Below are positions 10,101 to 25,100 of a stretch of DNA of 64,000 nucleotides, in pieces. The number at the start of each line of letters is the position of its first letter. Positions within the stretch are counted from its first letter, which is position 1. The position numbers were made by a program, and so were the translations under genes. Under the pieces are notes generated by a model. That model was given only the letters and a program-made list of their open reading frames with translations, ran no database searches and was not told the origin of the DNA. Location: NCBI RefSeq assembly GCF_047511655.1, contig NC_133390.1, positions 158,779,583 to 158,843,582 of the forward strand. Direction: 5' to 3'. The stretch is from Castor canadensis (taxonomy: Eukaryota; Chordata; Mammalia; Rodentia; Castoridae).

Positions 10101-13100
10101 AAGGTCTTTTGTTCAGATTCTAAAGCTAAGCTGGCATACCTGACCATGGCTACAATGAAGTCATCAGGACCCATGATCAGCACCTGGGCAGCTGTGGGAG
10201 CCCCATCCAGCTCATAGACAGGCAGGAGAGGGGCAGGGGCCGCCTGGGAGTCATTGATGTGGCCCCGGAGGTAGGCAGCTTCCACCTTGCTGAAAAGACA
10301 AAGGACAATGGATAAGCACACAACAAATTTCATTCTACCCCCACCTACCTGTGACGTTTGTTTGTGCAATGGTTTGATTAAATCTGCCTCCCCTAGTGGA
10401 CTCTTAGGCCTATCAGCTCACTTACTGCTAGCACATAGGAAATACCCAAGAAATAACTGTTGAACTGGATTGAGTCAATTTACCTAGGTATTATTCAGAT
10501 TCTTTTCTAGTGTTTAAATTCTTTTCTAATGTTTAAATCGAGAGTCTTTTAGTTACTTGGCTTTGCTACTCGATCCTATCCATGAAAGTGCCTGGTGTAC
10601 AGTGGATGCTCTGAAAATATTTGTTTTGAATGAACAAACTAGATTCATTTAACTTAATGTTTGTAGTCTAGAACTACAGTGTATTCAGAGTTTAGTATAT
10701 GTCCTGCTGAAGCAGCATAATTATTAAGAGTTTAGTTGGGGGGAGGATTTTTGTATCTGGGAATCTTTACTTACCATTAGATTTTGTTTCAAGGCAAAGG
10801 AGGACTTGGCACATAGTCCTCAAGAACTATGTCTTTTTTCTGGTGGTACTCAGGGCCTTGAGCTTGCTAGGCACACATTTCCAGTCCTTTGAGCCCTTTG
10901 AATAGATTTCATATAGGTCTGTGTGCTTTAAAGCTAAAGTCTTCAGACTTTTTAAAGTTGAACTAAGGGTTTCTCAGTTATCACTGATGTAACTGTATGT
11001 TGGGTTATTCGTAGTAATTAGGGAATACTAAGTCAGTAAGGATTACTGGAGACATTCATTCAGTTTTTGACCAAAAAGGCTAATGAACACGCAGAACAGG
11101 CACAGGGCTTTGTTTCAGGTTAGTGGGAGGGAGAGGTTTGGTTTTTATACTTTACCCTGTGGCCTGGACATGGTTATTGTTTTAGGTTGCTGCTCCTTTT
11201 ATTTTTTTTGTGGGGGGGAGGTAAGTGACTGTGATATTATTCTTTAATTCTTTTAAAATTGACCAAGTCAGTTAGGTGCTGGTGGCTCACATTTATAATC
11301 CTAGCTATTCAGGAGGCAGAGCTCAGGAGGATTGAGGTTCAATGCCAGCCCAGGCAAATAAAAAATACCCAACACAAAAAAAAGGGTTGGTGGAGTGCTT
11401 AAGTGGTAGAGCACCTGCTTAGCAAGTGTGCAAGTGTGAGGCCCTGAGTTTCAGCCCCAGAACTACAAAAAAAAAAAAAAAAAAAAAGAAAGAAAGACAA
11501 ATAGCTGGGTGCTGGTGGCTCACACCTGTAATCCTAGCTACTCAAGAGGCAGAGATCAGGAGGATCGCGGTTCAAAGCCAGCCCAAGCCATATAGTATGA
11601 GAGACCCTATCTCAAAAAGACCCAATACAAAACAGGACTGGTGCGGTGGCTCAAGTGATATAGCACCTGCCTAGCAAAGACTTAACAAGTGTGAGGCCCT
11701 GAGTTCAAGTCCCAGTACCACAAGAAAAAAAAAGACAAGTAAAATTATATGTATTTTCATTGTTTACATGATGTTTTGAAATATATCCACATGATGGAAT
11801 GGTTAAATCTACCTAATTAACAACTGCTTTGCCCCACATAGTTACCATTTTTATGGTAAGAGCACTTAACATTCACTCTGCATGATTCAAAAATACAATA
11901 TATTGCCATTAACTATAATTACCATACTATACAATAGATCTCTTGAACTTATTTCTGCCATCTAATTGCAATTATGCATCCTTTGACCAACACCTCCCCA
12001 ACCTATATCTTTCTGCTTTTTAATTATAAACTGGTCATTTAGTCTCATCATTTCCAACTTGATTCATAGAAGATTGTTTGAGTTGCAATACAAATTTACA
12101 TCAACTACATTTTTGGCTTCTAATTTTTCCAGAGCTAGCCTGTTAATCAGGCACAGTAGTAGTTAAATAGTAGCCATTCCAACTCCTTTTAGCATTTGTC
12201 TAACATATATCATATACCCGGACAGTGTGCTAAATGCTTTACATGTAGAATCTTATTTAGTCTTCATTAACACCTCACAAAGTTCTACAGTATTGACAGG
12301 CCCCTTGCAGAAACAGCCTTAGGGAGTCTAAATTACTTGCCCAGGATGACACAGCTAGTGAATGTTAAAGCTGGGGTCTGAATGGAGGTAATCTCACCAG
12401 AGCCCATGCTGCTAATGAAGATACCTATACTTGAAATCCCTATCACCTCCTGTATTTGTTTGGAAACTATTTTTATTGCTTTTTGACTTTCTTTTTATAC
12501 TTGAAATGGGGGGAGGCGGGGAACAGATGCATCCCTATCAATTCATTGTGCAGACTGGGAAGATGAAGAGCAGGCAGAGGCACCAAGTATCATAATGTGA
12601 GTTGAGGTTTAGGTGAAATGGGCTTGGGATTTCACCAACTTTTCCCCTGATCCTTTTCGCACACCCACCACCATCTCAGCAATCCCCTGAGTCCTGTCCC
12701 AGGACCTACCTGAGCATGTCATCCATGCTCTCAGTGATGGTAGAATCATAGACAGGATCTCCCAGTCTGCTGGCCAAGGCTAATGCGATCTTCAGGGTCT
12801 GAAAACATAGCAGGGATGTGGAAGAGGTTGCCAGGCCACTTCCAGCACCCACCAGGGGATCTTCATGTGTAACAAAACCTCAGAGGTATTTAATCTTGCC
12901 CAAAGGCAGCACCTCATTTTCCCATCCCTAGTGCCCCCAAATCCAGGTGAGGTGGAGGGGTCAGTCTTACCTCTGCCACCCAGTGAAGTGCCTGCTCTCG
13001 GGATACCAGGGTGGTAAGATTGAAGCCCTCAAGGATGTTGAGAGCACTGATGAGGGCAGGGCCTGTGTGCGGGGGTGGGGGACTGAGAACCAGATGGCCT

Positions 13101-16100
13101 GAAAGTACAGGAAATGGCCAGATGGCAGGGGAGAGGTCAAGTCATCTTCACATCCCACATCCCATCTGCACATCTCACCATCACACACACTGAGACTACT
13201 GCACTGAAACCCCTCATCAGATCCCCATCTGATGGGAAGCACTGAGAGGCAAAGGGATTCATTCAAGTTCACATGCCAAGTCAAAGGAGACTCAAACTCA
13301 GAATTCTGTACTTCAGTTTCCTCTGCCATAGGAGGAAATTAAAGCTTAAGAGGGCTGTGACTCGTTGAAAGGCACATTTTAGGCTACTGCAGAGCAGGGA
13401 TAGGTAAGCAAATGTCCTGATTCCTGGTTTGCCATGTGCATGTGTCTCCTTTTAGCTCCTCCCACAGGCCAAAATACTGTTCAGGGTCCTTGATTGTCCC
13501 ACTCAACTGAAACTTCTTAGGAGCAGCAGTTTCCTCTTCCTATTCTGTTATTAAATATTTGGACATCGAACGAATAAAAATACCTAACACATAACATTGA
13601 CATTATCTAACAGACTCATTTAATCCTCACAATGGGTACTATTGTTACTTCAATTCTATAGATGCAGAAACTGTAGCATAAGGAAGTGACTGCTCCAAGG
13701 TTATAGGGGACAAAGGAAACTTAGGGCACTCAAGGTACTGGCATTGCTGAGACAACCCATGCTGGGGAGAGAAAATAGAAAATCCAATACATAGTCATTA
13801 TCCACTGTGGTCAAGGCAACTTCCTGTATCATCTCATCAAATCTACATGGGACTCTGATGTGGACACTATTATTATCGCCATTTTAAGGAGGAACAAAGG
13901 TTCATGGTAAGAAGTGACTTATTCAATGCAAATGGCACAGCTAGTATTCATACTCAAGCCCTCCTGGCTCCAAAGATACATTCGTTTCTCTACTTTATAT
14001 AGCACGGCCTCTGGTAGAGGAATCATGCAGGAGATTGAGGCCCGTAAACTTGAACTCATAGGAAAGACTCTCCTGGAGCTTGAGGTGACCTGGTCCTCTT
14101 ATAGGAGAGAGAACCTGAGAACTTCTTAGGGACCTAGAACCCACCCCTTGGGTTTGGCAAACATGAACTTCACCCATGTCATAAGCTTGGCTTTCTGGAT
14201 TTCTGATTGTTTTTCTTGCGTTTGGCACATTAAGTTCTACTCCCTCCCTAGGCCTCAGTTTCTGTTTGGTATAATGAAAGGCAAGCCTGCAACTGTCTTA
14301 TAAATGGTTTATTCTACTCTGAAGCTTAGGTGGACTTCAGTCTTACAAAATCTTCTTACTAAGTACAGGGCAGTGAGAATAGGGTTAGAGGACAGGGTTG
14401 AGGTAACACAAATTCCAAATTAAAACCTATGAGGGTTGGGGGTTTAGCTCAGTATTAACAAGGTCCTAAGTTCAATCCCCCAACCCTGTAAAAGAGCAAG
14501 AAGCAAACAAACAAACAAATATAAAATCTATGGCCAGAACCCCAACTTCCAGGTCTGAGCCTTTAGCTAGACCTATCCCCCCCATCCTAAATACGTGGGG
14601 TAACTTGGGGTAACTGACCCCTTGGCTACTTCACATGGTTGGCTGGCTCTGGCTTGCTTGAACAGTTGACTGCCCAGGCAGCTTACTGCCTCAGTTTGTC
14701 TCCTGTGAAATGGAGAGGAGTCTCCAGGCCAGAAACTTGTGGCCATGGACTGGGAAGCTTCTCCTGATTGGGGACCCTGGGAGCTGGGGGAGAGGTCACC
14801 TCTGTACATGCCACACACGGGTTTCTCCACAAGGGCGCTGTAGTTGCTGAAGTCCTCCTCAGTAATGACACCCCCTGCGTGCTGTGCCTGGAGGGGAGAA
14901 AATGATCACCCGCCACCATAAGGATGTGGGGGTTAGTCTATGACACATGTCTGGATCATAGACAGATCAGCTGTTTATAATTTTTGTAACTTGTGCAACC
15001 ACCATCTTGGCATTTAGGGATCATCAGCCCAAGGTACCACAGAAGAAAGGAAGGGAAAGCAACACTTGCCTAGGAAATATCAAAACTGAATTCTGCATCT
15101 CACTACAGCCAATTAAAGCCACTATGAGGTCTGGGGTATGGTATAGCTCAGTGATAGAGTCCTTGCCTATCATGCACAAGGCCCTGGATTCCCCAGCACT
15201 GGAAAAAAAAAGCAGGGGGCTGAGGGGCTGGCTCAAGGGCACCTGCCTTGCAAAGGCAAAGCTCTGAGTTCATACCTCAATACCACAAAAAAAAAAAAAA
15301 AGAAAAGAAAAACTAAAGCCACTATAAAACTCTGAACTTTGAATGACACTGGAAGGACTAGACATAACTGAACACTCTTTATTGACCAATGAGTCAATCC
15401 TGTACAAACCAATGGGCTTATTACATCCTAATAGCATGCTAATTGTCAATCTTAAATTAGTATCACCACCATGAATCTTTTTTTTTTTTTTTTGGTACTT
15501 TTTAGTACTTGAAACTTTTATTTACCTTCAGGGAACTACACACTGAATTTCTCGGCTAGTGTCTGGCAAGTTAATAAACAGAACACTTCTATCACTCCAG
15601 ATTTTTCATGTCACATCCCAGATAACCTTTTGTTTTTAACAACCACTGGTCTGATTTTTATCATCAGAGGTTAATTTTGTTTGCTCTACAATTTCAAATA
15701 AAAATAATCACAAACTATATGTAGAAAGAAAGGAAGGAAGGAGTAAGAGGGCATCCTTGTAGCACAGTCCTGAAGGCATAACCTTACCTCCCACCCTTGC
15801 ACTCACCTCGGCCACCATCTCCAGTGTGAGGTTGCCACCATTGTAGAAGGCAGCAGGGCCAGAGATGCCAAGTGCCTTCAGCACCTCAGCCAAGTCGGGC
15901 CTACGCAGCAGGGAGCCAGGCAGTGGTGGGTGGCCCAATGGCAGGAAAGTCTCCAGGAAGTGCTCAGATGCGTTGGGAGGCAGCTGCTCAGCCAAGGCAC
16001 GGGCTGGGGGCAGGGATGGGAGGCTGGGCAGTGGGGCACCAAGACTGGACCAGGTGACTGAGATGTGCAATAGGTGAGGTGGATGAGGGCTAAGTGACTG

Positions 16101-19100
16101 GCCCTAAGAGCTCTGCCCCACCAAGAGTCTGTTACATGGGAGGCAGGGATATATATAGGCTCTTCCCAGATCCCTTCAGTCCAGGCCACCTCCAGGTAGG
16201 GTAGATGGGGTAGACAAGAAGTCTAAGAAGCAAACTGAATGAGAGGTCCTCTCTGGCTTGGGCCCCAAATCTTAATAGTCCCTCCCATCAACCTTGTGTC
16301 TCTCCCCCCCACCCCTCAGCCCCACTGACCTAGATCATGGGTCACGTTGAAGCCATCTTGGGCCACAGCTGCTGCAAAGGCCAGGACTTGGGACCATGGC
16401 AGCCTGAGGGGGCCGGAGAGCAGGGGGTGGAGGAGGTCCTGGGGGGAGGAGGAGGGGTCCTGGGGGGAGGGGGGTTCCTGGGAAAGAGAATCCTGGCAAG
16501 GGAAGGGGGTATTAGGAGGGGGAGTTGGGAAGCAAAGAATCCAGGAGGGTAGGAGAAGGCCACCCAAGGAGAGATGCAGGCAGGGGCCCCTGGTCCCCAG
16601 GGGAGGGTCTTTACCTGCCATAGAGCTGATGAGCTTCATGTAGCCCTTTCACCATTCCAGGGACCCCCACCAAGAGCCCAGGCTGGGCGAGGCGGGCAGG
16701 CGAGGGAGAGAGGAGACCAGGTCACTGGAAGGGGGGGGCTGGGCTGAACTCCGCAGAGTCCCAAGCCAGGGATGGCTGGCACAGGGGAGAGACATAGGCC
16801 AAGTATCCCAGGGGATGGACAAGCTTTCCCCAGAGGCACCCAACCTATCTCCCTGACTTTCTATATACAAATGTAGAAAGGCCTTTATATACCATAATTT
16901 AGGAATTTAACAAATTAATCAAAACCTTTCAAGAGCCAGGAAAGAACCAGTTTAGATAGAAATCTACCTACACTAGATAACAGGTACCCTTGCATTTTAA
17001 AATGCATTTTACAAATTCATTTTCACATCACCATAACTCTGAGCTGAAATAACTCAGGAGTGTGTTTGGCTTTTGCCACTGCACCAAATACCTACTTTTC
17101 CAACTTGTTCTATTGCCTCTTTTGCTTTCAGCAGATAGTGGGTTTGCCTCTAGCAGTTCTCTAATCTTTCCATATGATATAGACTGGGAAAGTTATAGTC
17201 ACCAGGCTCAGAGTGAGATATGATATGAATTTTAGTGCAGCAACTATGTGACATACAGCATATCCAAATGGCTTTATATTTTCTTCCTGTGTTCCAGACA
17301 GGTAAGACTGCCAAAGAGGTAAGATGTTTCACTATTACCTCCAGATTTTTTTGCTTATTATTTTATTTTGGGAGGGATTGCCTGTCTTCCTATAGCCTAA
17401 GAGTGTCCTGCTCAACTCTTTTTCTCTACCCCCACTCTTTTTCTTCATAATTAATATTCAACAAATTAATATTTAGATTAGTAAAAGGGCAATGAAAGGA
17501 GACTCCCCCCCCCCAACCCTCTCTTCTCACCAGGGTCCCCACCTTGGTCTCCCAGGATCTCTGCAGGGCCTCTTCCCTGAGGGCTCCTGGTGCCGACTCT
17601 CGGAAATCAATTAGGTGACTCTCATTTCTTCGGATGTCATGTACCAGCATCACACCCCCACTGGGAGAGATACAGAAGGGGGAAGGTGATGATAACAAGC
17701 CAACCCTCTGAACGATTAACCTGCCATCTCTCAATCCCTAGTGGTGAGGATTGTAGGTTCAGTTTGTCGTCCCGGGTGAATGGAGTGTTGGAGCATTGTC
17801 CCCAGCAGGAATTCAGAGAATCAGCCATCTTACAAAGGGTGAAATCAAGGGGCGTGGGGGATCCAGGTTACTGGAGATTTTTAATCCTTGATTTAGAGAA
17901 AACCCAGAGACTGGGAGAGCAGGATGTTCTGCCCCCTGCCCCCACCCTAGACCAGAGCTGGGCTCTTGCCAGCTTCCTGCACCTGACTACTTGGTATGCC
18001 TCCTGCCCCTCCCCCAGGACTGGATTATGTAAGGATAGATTGTGCAAAAGGGGAATTTCTTTGGTAGAGCCTGGAGGGCTGGTCTTGCAGGAACCAAGAT
18101 ATGGACTTTATCAACTTATTCCTTTTCTGTGTCTTATTTATTCGTTGTGTGTGTGTGTGTGGGGGTGTTGCAAATTTAAATGCCTGTTGTCAAAACTACA
18201 AAATAAGTAACAAAATAAGGAAAGCAGGACAGATAAACAATAGAGTGGTATGAAGTATGGCCAAGTGGACAACACCTGCCTCATCATGGAAAGCAGCTTC
18301 TATTCAGCTCCAGATAATTGCAGTCATGTGGGAATGTAGGCTCTGTGTTACCAGATCTCCTGATTTCTCAAGAGATGTTGGAGATCAGGAATTTTTTTTT
18401 TTTTTTACAATAGCAAACAGTTTAAAAAACTTAAATGAGCAAACCAAACCAATCTGTGTTCTGGGTGTGGCCCATGGGTGACCAGTTTGTAATCTCCCTT
18501 TTAAGAGTTCTTAGCATGGGATGTATTTTTGGAGGACAGAGGGTCCTCAGACTCACAAGGATTTACGACCCTAAAAGTTGAAGCATCACTGTCTTATTTG
18601 ATGACAGGATACTTCACTGTGCACCTCACTTTACAGTTCTCTTTTCCTGATGGAAAAATCATAAAAGCTTCTTGAAAACACCTTCAGATCTTCCACATGG
18701 TAGCTTTGCTATTCTTACTCCATGCAGGGAGAAAAGGAGTGAAATTGGGTGTAGAAAGAAAATGCAAGGAGTGGGGCAGCTTCCTCTCTGCCTAAAAGAC
18801 CCACACCCCACTTCCCCACAGGAGGCCTACAGACCAGGAGAAAAAGTAGGTCTGGGGACCCAGACCTCCACTGGGTCCTTACCCAGCTCCTTACCCGCCC
18901 ATGCCAGAACTATGCGGTGCCACAATCCCCAAACACAAGGCTGCTGCCACCGCTGCGTCCACAGAAGAGCCCTGTTTACTGAGCACCTCCATGCCCAGTG
19001 ATGTGCAATGGGCAGCATCAGTCACCACAGCACCTTGCTGGAAGATCTGGAAGACAGGAGAGGACTAGGTAGAGACAGTAGAAGCCCTTGGCCTCCCTAA

Positions 19101-22100
19101 GACACCTCTGATAATCCTAGTACCTCTACAAGATGACTCCTCCTTGTGACCAAGTGCTTCTTACCTGATGGAGTTCCTTCTTTTTTCTGTCTCTTACATG
19201 CTCCAGAGCCTTTCCCCTTGGGACCTCCCTCTCCCAAGTCACTACCCTCTCCCCTTTTCATTCCCTGCCCCACTTCTACCATCCAGTTACTCCCTAGTTC
19301 CCATCGCCCTCTCCAGTTTTTCCTCACTCCCTCTTCCCCAGTTCCCTCCAACTACTCTCCTTACCTGGGGGTCCCCGAAGTAGATCTGCATGACCAGCGC
19401 CACAGTGACACCGGTGGCGAAGGTGAGGCAGGCAGTGACGATGACAGTGAGTCCATCCTGGCGGCAGGAGCACTCCGAAGCTGCGGCTGAGAACGGGTCC
19501 TTGCGTGTCTCTCGTAGTGGCGACCCGTCCTGGCTGCCCATCTCCGAGGACGACGATGGCAACCGCTGCAGCCTTGCCGACTTCAGAAAGGAGTCCGCGT
19601 CTGTGGAGCGTGGGTAAGGGGTAAGGGGTTGGGGGTGTCGTTCAGGGCACCTCCTACCTGGCCCTGAAGCCCTGGGGCGGGGCGTTCCTCAACACCCTCC
19701 GGGCATCGCCCTGGTCACATAAACCCCATTGGCCAGCACTTCTCACTTTTCCTGTCTCCAGGACACACCCCAGGGCTGGCAGGGGCTGAGGTTCCTGCCT
19801 GGAGAGAGACAAGGGACCCCAGCTGTGCAACTGAGAGGCTGGATTCCAGTCCCTGGCTGATACTTACGCCAAATTTCCTGGGATCAGGACCCAGGGCTGA
19901 AAACAGCAGCGGGTTCAGCTCTCTTTGTCAATCAGATCTTGCTTGCCCAAAGTTGAGTCCTTGCCTGCTATGCCAGGAACCAGCTACCAAACAGGTCCTT
20001 GGTTTCCAACCTTGCTGCACTTATCCATTCTTTCAGTCAATATGAAAAGCCTACTATGTGACTGGCCCTAATGCTTTCCTGGGGAAAGGAATAGATAGTT
20101 CCTGCTCTCATATGATCAGTGGAGGAAAAAGGAAATAAACAAGTAAACAAAGGACTATAATTACAAGTTGTGGCAGGTGTTATGAATTAAAAAAAAAACC
20201 AATGAAATGATAGAGAATAGTGGTGGAGAAGGAAGGAGGACTGCTTATAGGGAAAATCAGGGAAGACCTCTCTGAGGAAGTGACCTTTAAGCCGAGAATT
20301 GAGATGTGAAGGATCCAACTGCTGGTAGACCAAGCAGGTGTGTGTGTGTGTGTGTGTGTGTAGTGTTCCAGAAAGAGAGAGCAGCAGGTGCAAAGGCACT
20401 AATGTGGGAGTGAGTTTGGCATATAAGGAAGAAATAACCAAGGCCTGATGACTCAGGTAGAGCAGGAAAGTGGGGTGAGCAGTAAGAGTGGAAGCTGGGC
20501 CCCCTACACTGGGCCTCAAGAGAAGCTTGGATTTTAATCTGTTAGGTGAGGGCATCTGTTTTGTGTTTTAAAAAGATTCCTTTGGCTGCTGTCTGAAGAA
20601 TAGACTAGAAGATAATAAGAATAGAGGTAGGTAAGAGCCAAAGCCACTTATTTGCTCAGTGACTATAGATAGGTCACATCAAGTCATGAGCCTCACCTTC
20701 CTCATCCTAAAAATGAAGCAAATCCCTAACAGGTAGGATGGGTACAAGGATTCTGTGAGGTGATATATACCAAATGCACTGTAGCTGCTTAGAGTTATTG
20801 AGACTCACTTCCATCCCACAGTTTCTTCCTCTGGGTGCTATTAGCCTTGAACCCAGTTCCTAAATGGATAAAAGGTCCTGAATGTTTGTAAACAATAAAT
20901 ACGCTAGCACCTTGACCTTAACACCTTGCTGTATTCACAATAAATTTTATTTGTTTATTTATTTATATTTTTGCAGTACTGTGGTTTGAACTTAAGCCCT
21001 TGTACTTGCTAGACAGGAGTTCTACCACTTGAGCCACACTCCAGCCCTTAAGTTTTAAAAAGATTGTCTGCCTAGTAAGCACAAAAGCCCTGAGTTCAAA
21101 CCCCAGTACTGCCAAAAAACAACAACAACAACAACAAAATCCAAAACAAATTTTTTTAGCTTTTTTTTTTTTTTTCTTTTTTGAGGCAGGGTTTCATTAT
21201 GTTGTCTAGGCTGGTCTCTGGCTCAATTAATCCTCCTTTCTCACTCTTCCAAGTAGCTGGGAGTTCAGGTTTGTGCTACCACACCTGCAACAAATATTTT
21301 TTGACCAACTGTTATTATGCACTAGGAATATAACCTCTTTAAAAGTTTGTCATACTACTTGGAAAGCTAAGATCAGGAGGATCACTGTTCAAGACTAGCC
21401 TGGGCAAATAGTTAGTGAGACTCTTCTCCAAAATAACCAGAGCAAAATGGACTGGAGGTGTGGCTCAAGTGGTAGAGCACCTGCTTTCAAGTGCAGTCAC
21501 ACACACACAAAAAGTTTGTGTAATAACCATAAAAGTTGACTATTATCTTTCCTGTTTAAAATACATGATAAAATTCCAAGCTCCTGCTGGGCACAGTGGC
21601 TCACATCTGTGATCCAGCTACTTAGGAGACGGAAATCAGGAACCATCTCAGTTCCAGGCCAGCCCAGGCAAAAAAAGTTAGCAAGAACCCATCTCAACAA
21701 CAACAGTGACAAAAAGCTGGGCATGGTGGTGTGCACTTGTTATCCCAGCTACCCAGGATACCTAAGTGGGAGAATTGGTCTAGGCTGCCCCCAAGCAAAA
21801 ATGTGAAATCCTATCTTAAAAATAAACAAACCAAAAAGGGCTGGGGTGTGACTCAAGTAGTCGAGTGCCTGCCTAGCAAGAGTGAGCTCCTGAGATCAAA
21901 CCCCAGTACCCTTCCCTCCAAAAAAATCCAAGCTCCTTGACTTTAAGGCCCTCCACAATCGATATATATCTTTTTAAAAAATCAATACATAGGGGCTGGA
22001 AGTGGCTCAGGCAATAAGAGCACCTGCCTAGCAAGTGTGAGGATCTGAGTTCAAAGCCCAGTGCTGCCAAAAAAAAGAAAACAATATATATGTGCTGGGG

Positions 22101-25100
22101 GTGTGGCTCAAGTGGTAGTGGACCTGAGTAGGAGGCTGGAGGCCCTGAGTACTGCAAAAGTAAATAAATAAATAAATAAAATAAGTGAATAAATAAGTAT
22201 ATATATTATATATATTTCAAAATAAAAGGAAAAAATACAGGGAGATAGGAATTGGGAAGGAAACTTTTACTTTTCTTATTATTTTCTTATAATGATCATG
22301 TAATTTGTTCTTAAATATTTACTTTTTTAAAAAAAGCTTATCTTGGGCTGAAGGTATGGCTCAAATGGTAGAGCACCTGCTTAGCAAGTAGACATTCCTA
22401 AGTTCAAACTCCAGTAAAAAAATAAAATAAGAATTCTCTTCTGGGAGTCTGCTTCAGTTGACCATGCTTCCCTCTAACTGCACACCAGCACCACAGACTA
22501 TGTAAATAAAATTAAAATTCATTCAACAAACAGATGTTAAACACTCATGGACACAGAACTCTACTGGGCCCTTGAAGTATCAAAAGAAGTGCAGGAAAGA
22601 GTTTCAAACAGTATTTATTGATGCTAATGATATGCCAAGCACTTTGCATATAGTTCCATGACTTTATGAGATAGATCCTACCCTTTCTACTTTACAGATG
22701 AAGAAACTGAGCTGAGAAAGGTCATATTGTCTTCTTAAAGTGCTAACATGGATAAGTGGGAGAACCAAGAATCTGTATGTAAGTAAATTGACAGTCCCCT
22801 TTCCATTGCTCCATGTGGCATCAGAAGGTATTTCCACCCTCAAAAACCAAACTTAAAAGATAACTTTAGTTATTTCCAGGTTCTTCAATCTGTATTCTAC
22901 ATTCAGACATAAGGACTCAGGAGATGAAGATACAACCCAATCACAACTGGATCTATTCTGAATTTGTGGACCATTCTGAATTTGTGGGACACCAGGAGGA
23001 GCTTCCTGGAGGCAGCTGGCCTAGTGGACATCTAATTTTTATCTTCTTAGACACCATTCCCCATTCAATTTTCTTTTAGGGAGCATCCTTTCCTCTCCCT
23101 TAGCCAACTCCCTCATTCTTGACCAAAATAAGTACATGACTCACGTTTTGCCAATCAGAACAGGCATCTACACACAGGGACATTATTTTGTGACCCAAAC
23201 CAGGCCAATAAGACTCAAAGTTTGTTCTTTTGCTAGAATTATTGGGATAGAGAAATGTTCTCTTCCTACCTAATTATCTAAGTTGATAGAATGTAAACAT
23301 GTAGCTGCTTGGAGCATCTTGTCCCCAACAAGATGGGAGTCCTTCTGATGATAAAGCTCACAAAAAGGAAGACAGAGCAGAAGATAGCTAAAGGAATTCT
23401 TTTTTAGGCACTTTGATCCATCTAGGTCTGAAGCCCTATATTTCTGGACTTCTTAATTATTCTAACCAATAAAATTCTCTTTTTAGATATAACTGTTTCA
23501 GCTGAGTTTATGACAAAAGAATTCTGAACACAGTTGACTATGTGAGCCCACAGTTCATTGTTAGACAATGAAGTTATCCCTGGCTTGCTTACTTCCTTAA
23601 GGGAAGGATCACTCAGTATTTTTAAGCCAGCGGTGATATGACCAGAAGTGCAGAGTGGTGGATGGATTGGGGTGAGGGCAGAGACAGGAACAGTAGCTAG
23701 AAACATATGAGAGGTTAGTGGCTTAGTCTACAATGGTGATGACAGGATGATGAGATGGAATTTGGGAGATCCTTAGGAGGGGAGGACAGAGAGCACCTGA
23801 TCATCTTTTAGAAGTGAGAGGGAAAAAGGGAGTCCAAGGTAGCTCTTGGACTTCTACCTTAGAGACTAGATGAATGGCAGTACCACTCATTGAGAATGAC
23901 ATTGGAAGAGGATAGCTGTGTGAAGAAGAGAGGATGGGTTCAGGATAAAATATATTGAAGGTGAGGCAAAATATCTAGAGCCTGATGTCTGGGAGAGGGA
24001 GGCATACTGAGGTCTGGAGTGCAAAAGAAGAAAGTATTTCCCAATCTCAAAGTGGCCACCATCTAGCTCTGTTTTCTCCAGGGCCTGATGAGGGGGATAT
24101 CTGACTAAAGGTTAGCCAGGCACAACCAAGGCCCTGACTAAGAAGATGGGGCAGAGCCACTAGGTGGCATTGATAGGTTGAGAATATAGAAGGTCCAGCT
24201 GGAGTAGCTGGACCAAAGGAGCTTTGGAACTTGAAGTAGGGCTATGTGACATGGCACTGAAACACTTACACCAATTTGATGGCAATGTCCTTATAACCCC
24301 CAAGACAAGTCCCTTAGAATCTGGTTTACAAACTTATGATAAGGTTTAAGTTCCCAGAAGCTCAAGTGACCAGGGTCTCTGCTAGATTTCAGAATACAAG
24401 AGGGCATAGACTATTTGAACTCCCCCGAGATATATTCCCTGAGGCTTTGAAACTCCTTTCCCTGCCATTATTTCATCCTGAGACCTTTTCTCATTCATTT
24501 ATTCATTCAGCAATTATTTATCAGGTGTCCAACACTATGCTGGATGCTGGAGAAAGGATAATGAGAGAGGACAATGGAGAAAGGGCAGGATCACGCTCCT
24601 GCCCTTCTGGGGCTTACAGGCAAGAAGTAATCACACCATTGCACAAATAAGTAACCACAGGTTTTTATAAGTGCTGTGGCATTTATATGGGTCTGGGGAA
24701 AACATATCAAGAGTGTCTGATCTCTAGGTTAGGAGAGACAGGCATTCTTCCAGAATGCAAGAGAAAACCAAGTGCCTGCTGTAACACAGTGAGTCAAGGA
24801 AGTGGTAGGATCAGAAGCATCATTCCTGACCTCTGAATAAAAGACCTGGCTTCAGGCTGGTTCCACCAAGACAATATCTTCTCACTGCTCTCCCTGCTAC
24901 CTCCTGGTTCCAAGGCTAGAAAGGAAGCTTTGATCTATAGCTCTGACATCTGCTACCCCAAAGCCTTCACATTCCACTCTCACCATTCCCTCATCCCCAT
25001 CACAGGTAGAGTGCAGTCCAGTCAGGTTGGTATAGGCTACTAGTCAGGGTCAGATGGTCAGAAAGTTGTGGAGGGGAAGAGAATTGGGGGCTCTCAGATT

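Larger units (their letters stand above)
10290..12709 (-). other. GGT7: GGT7 intron 10 (2.4 kb)
   Basis: Two consecutive B1-dID SINEs, an L1 3' fragment and a MIR-like remnant (12200-12420, with ttacttgcccaggatgacac). 10370-10830 shows nothing I can name. Confidence 0.7.
14888..15806 (-). other. GGT7: GGT7 intron 7 (919 bp)
   Basis: Two adjacent ID SINEs and a possible retroposed 3'-UTR-like piece (15478-15700). Confidence 0.65.

Noticed and set aside
14428-14488. tRNA gene candidate (tagctcagt and gttcaatcccc boxes)
   Set aside because: The boxes are those of an ID SINE; no cloverleaf arms pair and an A-rich tail follows.
17590-18210. 206-codon open frame on the plus strand
   Set aside because: It overlaps GGT7 exon 4 in antisense and then intron sequence; the product has no recognisable domain and ends in a GT-repeat region.
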